Assembly: GCA_020740485.1 (NCBI GenBank)
Contig: DYMN01000011.1
Location: 1-64,000 of the forward strand
Reading direction: 5' to 3'
Origin: Polaribacter sp.
GTDB lineage: Bacteria > Bacteroidota > Bacteroidia > Flavobacteriales > Flavobacteriaceae
Length of the DNA stretch: 64,000 nucleotides
In this document: one piece after another, positions 52,225 to 62,194 of the stretch
Layout: every line of letters begins with the position of its first letter
Position numbering within the stretch: the stretch's first letter is position 1
The notes under the pieces: generated by a model
The model's database searches: none
What the model saw: the letters and a program-made list of their open reading frames with translations, nothing else
What the model was told of the DNA's origin: nothing
Position numbers and translations under genes: made by a program

Positions 52225-52568
52225 TTGATATTAGAGATAACCCACAAAATATTATGTTTTTATGCTTTGAAATGCCCATAAACAAAATAAATAGCATACC
52301 AACCGAAAGATGATTAGGGCATTACATCTGACCTTGAATAACTTAAAAAAATATAAACAGATGAAATGGTTAAAAATCAATTTAACTCCTGACTTACAAA
52401 TCACAAAAAACGTTTAATATTCATAATATTTTTGGATTCTATTCCGAAAATATTATGTTTTTTGGTTTATACAGAACCTAAAATGCCCGTAAGATTATAA
52501 AAACCTTCAGGGTTTTCGCTACTAAGTTTCAAAATCCAAAATTGAATAAGATTTTCATTTTACTTGCT

Positions 52569-52657
52569 ACCAACGCCTATTGCGTGGTCTTCGTTTCACT
52601 ACGACTTTTACCTTCTACCCACGCCTAATGCGTGGTCTTCGTTTCACTACAACTTTT
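52569..52657. repeat. Two tandem copies of a ~40-bp palindromic repeat
   Basis: ac(c/-)aacgcctattgcgtggtcttcgtttcactacgactttta and acccacgcctaatgcgtggtcttcgtttcactacaactttt; inverted copy at 54034-54075. Confidence 0.8.
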
Positions 52658-52698
52658 GTTTTATTATATTTGCAGCCTAAAAACTACAAATCAATAAC

Positions 52699-54021
52699 AT
52701 GACTTCAACCGGAAAAATAGAACTCATGGCGCCCGCCGGAAGTTTTGAATCCATGCAAGCCGCTTTAGACAACGGTGCGGATTCTATCTACTTTGGCGTG
52801 GACCAACTCAATATGCGCGCGCAAGCCTCTATTAATTTTACCATAGAAGATTTGCCCGAAATCACCAAACGTTGCAAAGCAAAAAAGGTAAGAACTTACC
52901 TTACACTCAACACTATTATTTATGATCACGACCTGACCATCATCAAAAAATTGTTGGATCAAGCCAAAAAAGCAGATGTTACTGCCGTGATTGTGATGGA
53001 TCAAGCCGTGATTGCTTATGCTCGTAGCATAGGAATGGAAGTGCATATTTCTACCCAAATCAATATTACGAATATTGAAACGTTGAAATTCTACGCCTTG
53101 TTTGCTGATACGGTGGTGTTGAGCAGAGAATTGAGTTTAGGTCAAATCAAGAAAATTATTGAACAGATTAAAAAACAAGAGGTGCGCGGTCCGTCAGGCA
53201 ATTTGGTAGAAGTGGAAGTGTTTGGTCACGGTGCATTGTGTATGGCGGTTTCGGGTAAATGTTATATGAGTCTGCACACTTTTAATTCCAGTGCCAATCG
53301 CGGGGCATGCAAGCAAAATTGCCGTAAACCTTATTTGGTAATTGACAAAGAAAGCGGGGTGGAATTAGAAATTGATAACGAATATATTATGTCGCCCAAA
53401 GATCTTTGCACTATCGATTTTCTCGATGAATTAGCTGAAGCAGGGGTAAGTGTATTGAAAATTGAAGGACGTGGCAGGGCGCCGGAATACGTTGCTAAAA
53501 CGGTAAAATCCTATCGTGAAGCCATTGATGCTGTTTACGATAAAACCTATTCGCAAGAAAAAGTAGATGATTGGATGACTGAATTGGCAAAAGTGTATAA
53601 CCGTGGCTTTTGGGGCGGTTATTATATGGGCAAAAAACTCGGAGAATGGAGTAAATTACCCGGAAGTCAAGCTACACAAAAGAAGATTTTTGTTGGCATT
53701 GGCAAACATTATTTCCCAAAAGCCCAAATTGGAGAATTTTTGTTGCAAGCCTTTGATTTAAGTTTAGGTGACTCTATTCTGATTACCGGACCTTCTACCG
53801 GAGCACAAGAAATGCAAGTTACCGAGATGTTTGTAAACGATGTAAAATCTGAAAAAGCAACCAAAGGCGATACCGTAACTATGAAATTACCATTCAGAAT
53901 TCGTTTGTCCGATAAACTGTATAAAATAGTGAAGACGGAGTTTGCCGATAAAGAACCCGAAAACCCCAATGTAATTGGAGTAAAAACGATAAAAACAGAA
54001 GCCCATTTTTGCGGAGAGTAA
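52699..54021 (+). CDS. U32-family peptidase
   Basis: ELMAPAGSFESMQAALDNGADSIYFG, FGHGALCMAVSGKCYMS, NRGACKQNCRKPY, LKIEGRGRAPEYV. Confidence 0.93.
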   Translation: MTSTGKIELMAPAGSFESMQAALDNGADSIYFGVDQLNMRAQASINFTIEDLPEITKRCKAKKVRTYLTLNTIIYDHDLTIIKKLLDQAKKADVTAVIVMDQAVIAYARSIGMEVHISTQINITNIETLKFYALFADTVVLSRELSLGQIKKIIEQIKKQEVRGPSGNLVEVEVFGHGALCMAVSGKCYMSLHTFNSSANRGACKQNCRKPYLVIDKESGVELEIDNEYIMSPKDLCTIDFLDELAEAGVSVLKIEGRGRAPEYVAKTVKSYREAIDAVYDKTYSQEKVDDWMTELAKVYNRGFWGGYYMGKKLGEWSKLPGSQATQKKIFVGIGKHYFPKAQIGEFLLQAFDLSLGDSILITGPSTGAQEMQVTEMFVNDVKSEKATKGDTVTMKLPFRIRLSDKLYKIVKTEFADKEPENPNVIGVKTIKTEAHFCGE

Positions 54022-54033
54022 TATAAAAAGGTA

Positions 54034-54075
54034 AAAGTCGTAGTGAATCGAAGACCACGCAATAGGCGTGGGTAA
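54034..54075. repeat. Inverted copy of the palindromic repeat at 52569-52657
   Basis: taaaagtcgtagtgaatcgaagaccacgcaataggcgtgggt is the reverse complement of the left copies with few mismatches. Confidence 0.8.
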
Positions 54076-54199
54076 AAAATGAAACTAAGACTATAATTTT
54101 GAATATTTCGTTTTTCAATTATAATTTATTGTAGTATAGTCAGAAAATCTCAATACTCCCCTGATAACCATCGGGGCTCAATTCTCAAATCTATAAATA

Positions 54200-55225
54200 A
54201 TGAGCAAAAAACCAACCACTTATTTTTTATTAAAACTTAATTCTTTGGTTAAATCCCATAGAGTAAAGTTTTTTGGATTGTGGTTGTTGCATAAATTTAA
54301 TCGCAGGTATTTGTCCGTGAATTTTGATCCGGTCAATGCTTGTAATTTGCGGTGCAAAATGTGTTATTTCACTGATGAAAATTACGTTAAAACACTCAAA
54401 GGGGTTTTCCTGAAAGAAGATTTACCGCTTTGGGCAGAACGTATTTTGCCACGCGCACTCAAATTGCAAGTGGGATGTGGCACCGAACCCACTTTATACA
54501 AACATTTGGATGTTATTTTTACATTAGCCAAGCAATATAATGTCCCACACATTTCACTCACTACCAATGCTAATTTATTAGAAAGAGAAAGTTTGAAACA
54601 ATGGATTAAAAATGGATTGAATGAAATTATTGTTTCGCTTCACGGCGTCCACCGCGAAAGCTATAAATTTTTTATGGGCAAAGGCGATTACGACAAATTT
54701 CACCAAGCTTTGCAATGGATAACTGAATTAAAAGCAACACATCCCAACCTGTCTTTGCGCATCAATTACACCTTTAACAAAGATAATTTTAACGAACTCC
54801 AAGATTTTTTTGAGGTGTATGGGAAATACAAAATTGATACCATTCAACTCCGCCCGATAAGAAAATTAGGCGAAACAGCGTATCACGACTTTGATTTGGC
54901 GCCAATTTACGCTCAATTTCCGAAGTTGATAACTAATTTTAAAGTAAATGCAAAGCAAAAAAACATCAGTATTATTGCGCCGGAAAGTATTGAGCGTTTG
55001 GAAAACCGAAAAAACACGGAAAGTTTGATTTTTAACTACACCTATTGCTACATTTCGCCTACCGCTTTTTGGCACGAAGATTTCGATTGGAAAAATGAGA
55101 CGTATAATGCCTATTGTCGCAGAACCGACTGGAGTAAAAAAATTTTAGAAAACGTATGGAAAACCCAAACCCAAATGCAAGCTTTACAAACAGAAAACCT
55201 AAATTATGATATTGAGTTGAATTAG
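54200..55225 (+). CDS. Radical SAM protein
   Basis: NACNLRCKMCYF (CxxxCxxC), VGCGTEPTLY. Confidence 0.9.
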   Translation: MSKKPTTYFLLKLNSLVKSHRVKFFGLWLLHKFNRRYLSVNFDPVNACNLRCKMCYFTDENYVKTLKGVFLKEDLPLWAERILPRALKLQVGCGTEPTLYKHLDVIFTLAKQYNVPHISLTTNANLLERESLKQWIKNGLNEIIVSLHGVHRESYKFFMGKGDYDKFHQALQWITELKATHPNLSLRINYTFNKDNFNELQDFFEVYGKYKIDTIQLRPIRKLGETAYHDFDLAPIYAQFPKLITNFKVNAKQKNISIIAPESIERLENRKNTESLIFNYTYCYISPTAFWHEDFDWKNETYNAYCRRTDWSKKILENVWKTQTQMQALQTENLNYDIELN

Positions 55226-55329
55226 TTTTAACATAATTCAACCCAAGTTAAGTATTTGAACTTTGTTATGAAAGTTAAATATAAATACTAATGAAAAATA
55301 TTTTTTTTAACTCACACTTGAATTAATCT

Positions 55330-56238
55330 TTACCAATCCTTTTCTTTGGGTTGAGGTTGGGTTTTTACTTTTTGAACTTTTACTTTTTCTTGTGTTTTCT
55401 TTTCTTCATTGTTGAGTGCCTCTAACAATTGTTTCATTTGCTGTTCACTCATTTTTCCAGGTTGGGGTTTTGGGTTCCCTTCTTGTTTATCCTCTTTGGG
55501 TTGATCCTTATTAGGGTCGTTTTTATCCTTATTTTGATTGTCCTTGCTGTCCTTATTATCTTTGTTATCTTTGTTATCTTTGTTATCCTTGTTATCTTTA
55601 TTATCCTTATTATCTTTATTATCCTTGTTATCTTTATTATCCTTATCGTCTTTATTATCCTTGTTATCTTTATTATCCTTATTGTCTTTGTTTTGATTTT
55701 GTTTGGGTGGATTCTCTTTCAAAAACTTTTGGGCTAAAGCCAGATTATAGCGTGCTTCCTCATCATCCGGATTAATGCGTAAACTGTTTTTGAATGCATC
55801 AATGGCTTTTTGATAATCTTTCAATCCCATCTGAGCATCACCCATATTGTAATAACTCCTTGCTTTTAAATCATCATCTTTGGTGGTTTTAGTTATGTTT
55901 TGATACGTCTGATAAGCTTCTTTATAGCGTTTTTGCTGCATCATAGCATTGGCTAAATTATAATCGGTTTTAGAATTAGGCACTGTTGCAATAGACTTTT
56001 TGTAGTCTACCTCCGCTTCTGCGTAGTTGCCGGCATTGTAATACTTATTTCCATCACGTATGAAAGAATTTGCCAAACGTTGTTGTTTGGGCTCTATTTC
56101 TTTTTTATTTTGTGCATGCATTGACAAAAAAGCCAAAATAAAAATCAAATTGAAATAATATTTAAAATTCATTTTTAAATAATTTATTCTTATAAAGTCA
56201 TTATAATATTTACAAAATGGATGCTTACTTTTTTTCAT
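55330..56238 (-). CDS. TPR protein of Bat operon (BatC-like) with DNK-repeat linker
   Basis: TPR repeats plus low-complexity NKDNKDNKDNKDDKDNKDNKD; position after two VWA genes. Confidence 0.82.
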   Translation of the reverse strand: MKKSKHPFCKYYNDFIRINYLKMNFKYYFNLIFILAFLSMHAQNKKEIEPKQQRLANSFIRDGNKYYNAGNYAEAEVDYKKSIATVPNSKTDYNLANAMMQQKRYKEAYQTYQNITKTTKDDDLKARSYYNMGDAQMGLKDYQKAIDAFKNSLRINPDDEEARYNLALAQKFLKENPPKQNQNKDNKDNKDNKDNKDDKDNKDNKDNKDNKDNKDNKDNKDNKDNKDNKDSKDNQNKDKNDPNKDQPKEDKQEGNPKPQPGKMSEQQMKQLLEALNNEEKKTQEKVKVQKVKTQPQPKEKDW

Positions 56239-57259
56239 TAAATAAATTCAGTGCGCTAATCCAACTTGTTTTCTTTTCTAATAAAAAAACATCTAACAAA
56301 ATAAAGAAGAACCCCAAACCGATAAACCATTGATATTGATCTTTAAAATCGGAAAACTCTTTGGTTTCAAACTCTTTTTTTTCAGATTGATTGAGAATAT
56401 CTTCTACGGTATCAACAGCAGTTTTAGTGTTATTCCCATCAATGTAAGCCCCTTTTCCGATTGTGGCAATTTCTTTTAATACTTCATCGTGCAATTGGGT
56501 TATAACCATATTCCCTTCTTGATCTTTTTTGTATTTCACACCGCCTATTTTACTGATAGGAATAGGTCCTCCGTTGGGCGTGCCGATACCAATGGTATAT
56601 ATTTTGATGGCTTCTGCCTTTGCTACTCTTGCTGCTTCGACAGCGTTGGCTTCGTGATCTTCTCCATCGGAAATGATAAAGAGAAATCGGTTGGTTTCTT
56701 CATCCGCATCAAAAAAGGTTTGACTTAGCTTTAAAGCATCCGCTATGGCTGTACCTTGACTGGAAACCATATCCGGATGGGCATTTTCTAAAAACATTTT
56801 GGCTGCGGCATGATCGGTTGTTATAGGTAAAAGCGGATAGGCTGTGCCTGCATAAATGACAATTCCCACTCTGTCACTTCCTAATTTGTCAATGATATTG
56901 CGCACAATCAATTTTGCTTTTTCTAATCGTGAAGGAGCGACATCTTCGGCTAACATACTTTTGGATACGTCAATAGCAAAAACCACATCAACCCCGCTTC
57001 TTTTGACCGTTTTTAAGGCAGTTCCTAACTTGGGGTTGACTAAGCCGATTATCAAAAAAGTAATTCCCAAGCTCAATAAAATGAGCTTCAAAATTGATTT
57101 AAAAGCGGATTGTTCCGGTGTGAGTTTGCTTAATAGTTCCGGATTTGCAAAATTGGCTTGTGCTTTCTTTTTCCACCATACAAAACCCAGATATATTACC
57201 CAAATTAAGGGTAAAAATAAAAGTAAATATAGATATTCGGGATGGTCTAATCTGTACAT
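56225..57259 (-). CDS. batB: VWA-domain membrane protein (BatB-like)
   Basis: MIDAS DVVFAIDVSKSMLAEDVAPSRLEKAK; N- and C-terminal TM segments. Confidence 0.88.
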   Translation of the reverse strand: MYRLDHPEYLYLLLFLPLIWVIYLGFVWWKKKAQANFANPELLSKLTPEQSAFKSILKLILLSLGITFLIIGLVNPKLGTALKTVKRSGVDVVFAIDVSKSMLAEDVAPSRLEKAKLIVRNIIDKLGSDRVGIVIYAGTAYPLLPITTDHAAAKMFLENAHPDMVSSQGTAIADALKLSQTFFDADEETNRFLFIISDGEDHEANAVEAARVAKAEAIKIYTIGIGTPNGGPIPISKIGGVKYKKDQEGNMVITQLHDEVLKEIATIGKGAYIDGNNTKTAVDTVEDILNQSEKKEFETKEFSDFKDQYQWFIGLGFFFILLDVFLLEKKTSWISALNLFNEKK

Positions 57260-57279
57260 TTTTGATTAAAACAATTTTG

Positions 57280-58278
57280 TTAAACAAAACTTCTAAATAC
57301 GGTTTTCCTCAGTAAAAATTCGAGTAAAAGTACCCCTAAAGCTATGAAAATCCATTTGCGATACATCGCATCAAAATTTTCATATTTAATTTCTTCCGTT
57401 ACGGTTTTTTCCATTTTATCTATCTCATTGAATATTTGTTGCAACTTGGAATTAGTGGTGGCTCTAAAGTATTTTCCTCCGGTTTCGTTGGCTATTTTTT
57501 TTAACAATGCTTCATCTATCTCTACCGGCTGATTTTGGAATATCAATGACCCGTCGATATCTTTAGCCACCGGAAACATAGCGTAACCATTTGTTCCTAT
57601 GCCGATAGTATAAACCTTTATGCCGTATTCCTTCGCAATTTCGGCAGCAGTGGTCGGATCGACAAAGCCGGAATTGTTAACACCGTCAGTCATCAAGATG
57701 ATCACCTTGCTCTTGGCTCTGCTGTCTTTGATTCGGTTGATAGCTGAACCCAATCCCATACCAATAGCGGTTCCGCCTTCTAATTCTCCCCAATTTAACT
57801 CTCGTATCGTTTTGACGATGATGGCTTTATCACTGGTAATAGGCGTTTTTGTAAAACTTTCCCCTGCATAAGCCACGATTCCAATTCTGTCATTGGGTCG
57901 GTTATTGACAAAGTTTACTGCTACCTTCTTGAGCTGCTCTAACCTATTGGGACTTAAATCACGGGCTAACATACTGGCAGAAATATCAATTGCCATGACA
58001 ATGTCTACCCCTTTGTTGGTTTTTGATTTCTTAGTGACCGAGTGCGAAACCGGTCCGGCTAATGCAACTATCATCGCACTTATTGATAAAATTCTCAGTA
58101 AAGGCAATAAGGGTTTTAATTTTAGTTTCCAAGTGGTTTTTGAAAATCCTTCTGTATTGCCCAAAGTGAGTCTTGTGTTACTCTTATTGTTAGTCCAATA
58201 ATACCAAGCAAGAATAACCGGAATTATTAAAAATAACCAGAAAAATTGAGGATGTAAAAATTGAAAATTTGGTGTCAT
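57280..58278 (-). CDS. batA: VWA-domain membrane protein (BatA-like)
   Basis: MIDAS DIVMAIDISASMLARDLSPNRLEQLK; TM segments. Confidence 0.88.
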   Translation of the reverse strand: MTPNFQFLHPQFFWLFLIIPVILAWYYWTNNKSNTRLTLGNTEGFSKTTWKLKLKPLLPLLRILSISAMIVALAGPVSHSVTKKSKTNKGVDIVMAIDISASMLARDLSPNRLEQLKKVAVNFVNNRPNDRIGIVAYAGESFTKTPITSDKAIIVKTIRELNWGELEGGTAIGMGLGSAINRIKDSRAKSKVIILMTDGVNNSGFVDPTTAAEIAKEYGIKVYTIGIGTNGYAMFPVAKDIDGSLIFQNQPVEIDEALLKKIANETGGKYFRATTNSKLQQIFNEIDKMEKTVTEEIKYENFDAMYRKWIFIALGVLLLEFLLRKTVFRSFV

Positions 58279-58305
58279 ACCGTTGACTGATAATGTTTTT
58301 TTACG

Positions 58306-59928
58306 TTAATCCTGTGCAGGTTTTTCTAAGTGAATAGAATTGATAATACGATTTTCTATTTTTTCGGCATACTTATCTTCCTTGCTTCTTGCTATTATAA
58401 TCTGACGCATAAAATGATCTTCCATAATCATATAGGTATTAAAAACCATTACTTTATTTTCGGCATTTAGCTTACCGTATATTCTTTTACAATGCGTTCC
58501 GTCAATGCTAGCATCTTCCACTTTATATTGAACGTCTGAAATTCCTTTTTGGGCTTTCATGTTTTGAATGGCTCCATTTACAGCGCCTTCTTCATTGGGT
58601 TCAATCATTTCACTGTATTCACCTGTTGAAACAACAATTGTAAAACCACTGATATAACTTCCATATTCAAAGAAACTAATAGATTTAAGCATTTGTTGAG
58701 CTTCAGGAGGTAATGGAATTTGCATAGGTTTTAATACTACCGGTGTCTCCATAGTTATGGCAGGATAGCCATAATTAGCCTTGTACCATTTCCCTTCTAA
58801 TAGTTCTAAAGAAGGATGTCCGATAATTTTGTCTTTCGCATATTGAATGCCGAAATACCATGCGGTACCACCTAATACAAACAACATTAACAACACCCCG
58901 ATGATAACAGCATTTCTTCTTTTTTTGTAGGAAGTTTTTTGGATGATTTCTTCTTTTTGCATTTCTACTATCGGTTGACCATTCTCATCTAATTGTGGTT
59001 TGGAAACGACCGTTTTAATTTCGGATAACAAACCTTCGGCATGTATTCGGTCTTGTTGTATTTCATTCGTTTCAGGTTTTGCTTTCGCGAATTTAACCAA
59101 ATCGGAATGTTTTAAAAATAGAGTCAAATTCTCAAGATGATCCCTTGAAATTCCCAATTTTTTATACTTATTGGTTTTCTTAATGATTGCTAACAATTCA
59201 ACAGAAGTGATTTCCATTGCAGCTATTTTAAGATCTTGCTCAATGTAGTTTCTGAAAATATCTGTTAACTCAGTATAGTATTCTTTTACTTTTTGTTGTC
59301 CCAATAAGTTCTTTTCATCCAATGATTTCAATTGGTCTAAAGCAGTTTCATAAGGGGTTAGCACTTTTTTGGGTTTCCATTGAATCCCTTTTTTATTACG
59401 GAAGGCAAACCACCAGATGATGAAAATTAGAGCCAAAACACCTAAAACCCACCACAGCATCCACAAATATTCTTGCCAAGCTTTTAGTGGGGCTTTATAG
59501 ATAGGTTTTATGGGAAAAAGTCCTTGTTTGGTGGTATCCACCGCAACGGTTCCTACGTTTATCAACAAACTGTCGGTAAAGTAATGTTGGTTTTGAATTA
59601 AAATATCTTGTGCAGGAATTACATAGCTGCCACTATCAAAAGAAGTGAGTAAATATTTTTTATATAAACGGTCTTTCAATGTGTCAATGGGAAATTCGCG
59701 AACTATTTCTACTTTTTTGGTTGAATCTAAAGCCAATTTCGAGAATACCACTCCCGTTTTAAAGGGGGCGGATAATTCATATTTGATTTGTTCACCAATT
59801 CTGATGCTTGTGGTATCTGCTTTTACCTGCACTTGCGCTGATAAAGTCGTTACGACAAGCAGCAACGCAAGGGTCAATAGCGCTTTGCACCCTATGTGAA
59901 TTTTAATTTTATTTAAAGAATTTTTCAT
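58306..59928 (-). CDS. Bat-operon membrane protein with N-terminal signal and two TM segments
   Basis: Signal peptide, periplasmic beta domain, TM YLWMLWWVLGVLALIFIIWWF, cytoplasmic helical domain; located between DUF58 and batA. Confidence 0.7.
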   Translation of the reverse strand: MKNSLNKIKIHIGCKALLTLALLLVVTTLSAQVQVKADTTSIRIGEQIKYELSAPFKTGVVFSKLALDSTKKVEIVREFPIDTLKDRLYKKYLLTSFDSGSYVIPAQDILIQNQHYFTDSLLINVGTVAVDTTKQGLFPIKPIYKAPLKAWQEYLWMLWWVLGVLALIFIIWWFAFRNKKGIQWKPKKVLTPYETALDQLKSLDEKNLLGQQKVKEYYTELTDIFRNYIEQDLKIAAMEITSVELLAIIKKTNKYKKLGISRDHLENLTLFLKHSDLVKFAKAKPETNEIQQDRIHAEGLLSEIKTVVSKPQLDENGQPIVEMQKEEIIQKTSYKKRRNAVIIGVLLMLFVLGGTAWYFGIQYAKDKIIGHPSLELLEGKWYKANYGYPAITMETPVVLKPMQIPLPPEAQQMLKSISFFEYGSYISGFTIVVSTGEYSEMIEPNEEGAVNGAIQNMKAQKGISDVQYKVEDASIDGTHCKRIYGKLNAENKVMVFNTYMIMEDHFMRQIIIARSKEDKYAEKIENRIINSIHLEKPAQD

Positions 59929-60084
59929 TAAAAATTCATTGTTGTTTATTCTATTTTTCTCTTGTTTTTATTGGGGTCATTGTGAATGCCAAATTAAATC
60001 CTACACTCAGAATAGTTCGAAATTTTAGACTTATAAAATAAAAACAAGCCCATTTTATCCATTTAAAAAGAGTGAGCAATGCTT

Positions 60085-60948
60085 TCAACTTCTTCTAAAA
60101 TAACCGATAAGATTCTTTACATAATCTTCATCCGTACGATTATGAATGATTCCCGATCCGCTTTTGTTAAATTGAGATTGGAAATAGGCTACTTTGCTTT
60201 TGTAATTTGCTGCATAAGTGTTTCTAACACCGGATGAAGTTGTATCAACCCAAACGGTTTTTCCGGATTCAGCATCCAATATTGGTAAAATACCAATATT
60301 AGGAATTTCAACTTCTTTAGTGTCAAAGACTCTTATTCCGGTCAAATCGTGCTTTTTGGATGCAATTTGCAACGGTTTTTCATATCCTTCATCCATAAAA
60401 TCGGATAACACAAATACAATGGCTTTTTTCTTCATCACACTTGATAAAAATTCCAATGCCTTCTTGATATCAGTTGACTTATTTTTAGGTTGAAATTCTA
60501 AGAGTTCCCGAATGATGCGCAACACGTGACTTTTGCCTTTTTTAGGTGGAATATACAGTTCTATATTTCCTGTAAAAAGTACCAAACCTACTTTATCATT
60601 GTTCTGAATAGCCGAAAAAGCTAAGGTAGCAGCAATTTCAGTTAAGGTGTCTTTTTTGAATTGAGATTGGGTACCAAAAAATTCAGAACCACTGACATCC
60701 ACCATAAGCATTAAAGTCAACTCGCGTTCTTCTTCAAAAACTTTTACAAAAGGTTCATTATAACGCGCCGTAACATTCCAATCTATACTTCTCACATCAT
60801 CCCCAAATTGATACGGACGCACTTCGGAAAAAGTCATCCCACGCCCCTTAAAATGACTGTGATATTCGCCACTAAAAATATGATTGGACAGGCGACGTGT
60901 TTTGATTTCTATTTTTCGAACTTTCTTTAATATATCTGATGTTTGCAT
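60085..60948 (-). CDS. DUF58-domain protein
   Basis: GRGMTFSEVRPYQFGDDVRSIDWNVTARYNEPFVKVFEEERELTLMLMVDVSGS. Confidence 0.93.
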   Translation of the reverse strand: MQTSDILKKVRKIEIKTRRLSNHIFSGEYHSHFKGRGMTFSEVRPYQFGDDVRSIDWNVTARYNEPFVKVFEEERELTLMLMVDVSGSEFFGTQSQFKKDTLTEIAATLAFSAIQNNDKVGLVLFTGNIELYIPPKKGKSHVLRIIRELLEFQPKNKSTDIKKALEFLSSVMKKKAIVFVLSDFMDEGYEKPLQIASKKHDLTGIRVFDTKEVEIPNIGILPILDAESGKTVWVDTTSSGVRNTYAANYKSKVAYFQSQFNKSGSGIIHNRTDEDYVKNLIGYFRRS

Positions 60949-61021
60949 CTAATTCTGCATCAAGTTTAAAAATTCTTGTTTTACTGCTGACTTGAAACGT
61001 TAAACCTAAAACGTGACACCA

Positions 61022-62023
61022 CTAAGGGACTTCTACTTCGTTGATAATTTTTTGAATGATATCTTCCGGAGTCATATTTTCAGCTTCTGCTTCATAGGTG
61101 ATTCCGATTCTGTGTCGCAATACATCCATCACTACCGCTCTGACATCTTCAGGAACAACATAACCGCGACGTTTGATAAAAGCATAACACTTGGCTGCAA
61201 TGCCCAAATTGATACTACCCCGTGGTGAGGCACCGTAGCTAATCAACCCTTTGAGGTTGGCTAATTTGTATTTTTCAGGATAACGTGTAGCAAAAACAAT
61301 ATCTAAGATGTATTTTTCTATTTTCTCATCCATATACACTTCTTTCACTGCATCGCGTGCACGCTGAATCTGAGCCAATGAAACGACAGACTTAACTTTG
61401 TCATTTACTCCTTTCAGATTTTGTTGCATAATTAATCTTTCATCATCTATGTGAGGATAGTCTATGATGACTTTGAGCATAAAACGGTCTTGTTGGGCTT
61501 CAGGTAGCGGATAAGTCCCTTCTTGTTCCAATGGATTTTGAGTAGCCATTACCAAGAAAGGTTCGTCTAATTTGAAAGTAGTGTCGCCTATGGTAATTTG
61601 ACGTTCTTGCATCGCTTCTAATAAAGCGGATTGTACTTTAGCAGGGGCACGGTTGATTTCATCCGCTAATACAAAATTAGCAAACACAGGTCCTTTTTTT
61701 ATGCTAAAATCGTTGGTTTTGATGTTGTACACCATCGTTCCTACGACATCAGCAGGAAGTAAATCAGGTGTAAACTGAATACGACTAAAAGAACCATCCA
61801 CTGCTTTAGAAAGTGTATTGATTGCTAAGGTTTTTGCCAGTCCGGGAACGCCTTCCAATAAGATATGCCCGTTACCCAATAAACCAATCAGCAATCGTTC
61901 TATCATGAATTTTTGACCCACGATAACTTTCCCCATTTCCAAGGTGAGTAAGTCTAAAAATGCACCTTCTGCTGCAATCTTGTCGTTAAGTGCTCTGATG
62001 TCTAAATTGATGGAATTTTCCAT
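61022..62023 (-). CDS. MoxR-family AAA+ ATPase
   Basis: LLEGVPGLAKTLAINTLSKAV, FVLADEINRAPAKVQSALLEAMQE, ATQNPLEQEGTYPLPEAQQDRFM. Confidence 0.95.
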   Translation of the reverse strand: MENSINLDIRALNDKIAAEGAFLDLLTLEMGKVIVGQKFMIERLLIGLLGNGHILLEGVPGLAKTLAINTLSKAVDGSFSRIQFTPDLLPADVVGTMVYNIKTNDFSIKKGPVFANFVLADEINRAPAKVQSALLEAMQERQITIGDTTFKLDEPFLVMATQNPLEQEGTYPLPEAQQDRFMLKVIIDYPHIDDERLIMQQNLKGVNDKVKSVVSLAQIQRARDAVKEVYMDEKIEKYILDIVFATRYPEKYKLANLKGLISYGASPRGSINLGIAAKCYAFIKRRGYVVPEDVRAVVMDVLRHRIGITYEAEAENMTPEDIIQKIINEVEVP

Positions 62024-62194
62024 ATTTTACATTTATTTATTTAATTGTATAAAATTTAAGCATTAAAAAAACCGTTTTATAGCGTAACAGCTATAAACGA
62101 CGTGCAAAATAGCAAAAAGAATCAAAAATAGTTTGTTAAAAAGGGGTTAAAAACAATAGTGGTTTTAAACAAGAAAAGTACAACTTAAAATTAA

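Noticed and set aside
55429-55737. Plus-strand ORF rich in I/V/F (FVIFVIFVILVIFIILIIF)
   Set aside because: Antisense of the DNK codon repeat in the BatC-like gene; composition artefact.
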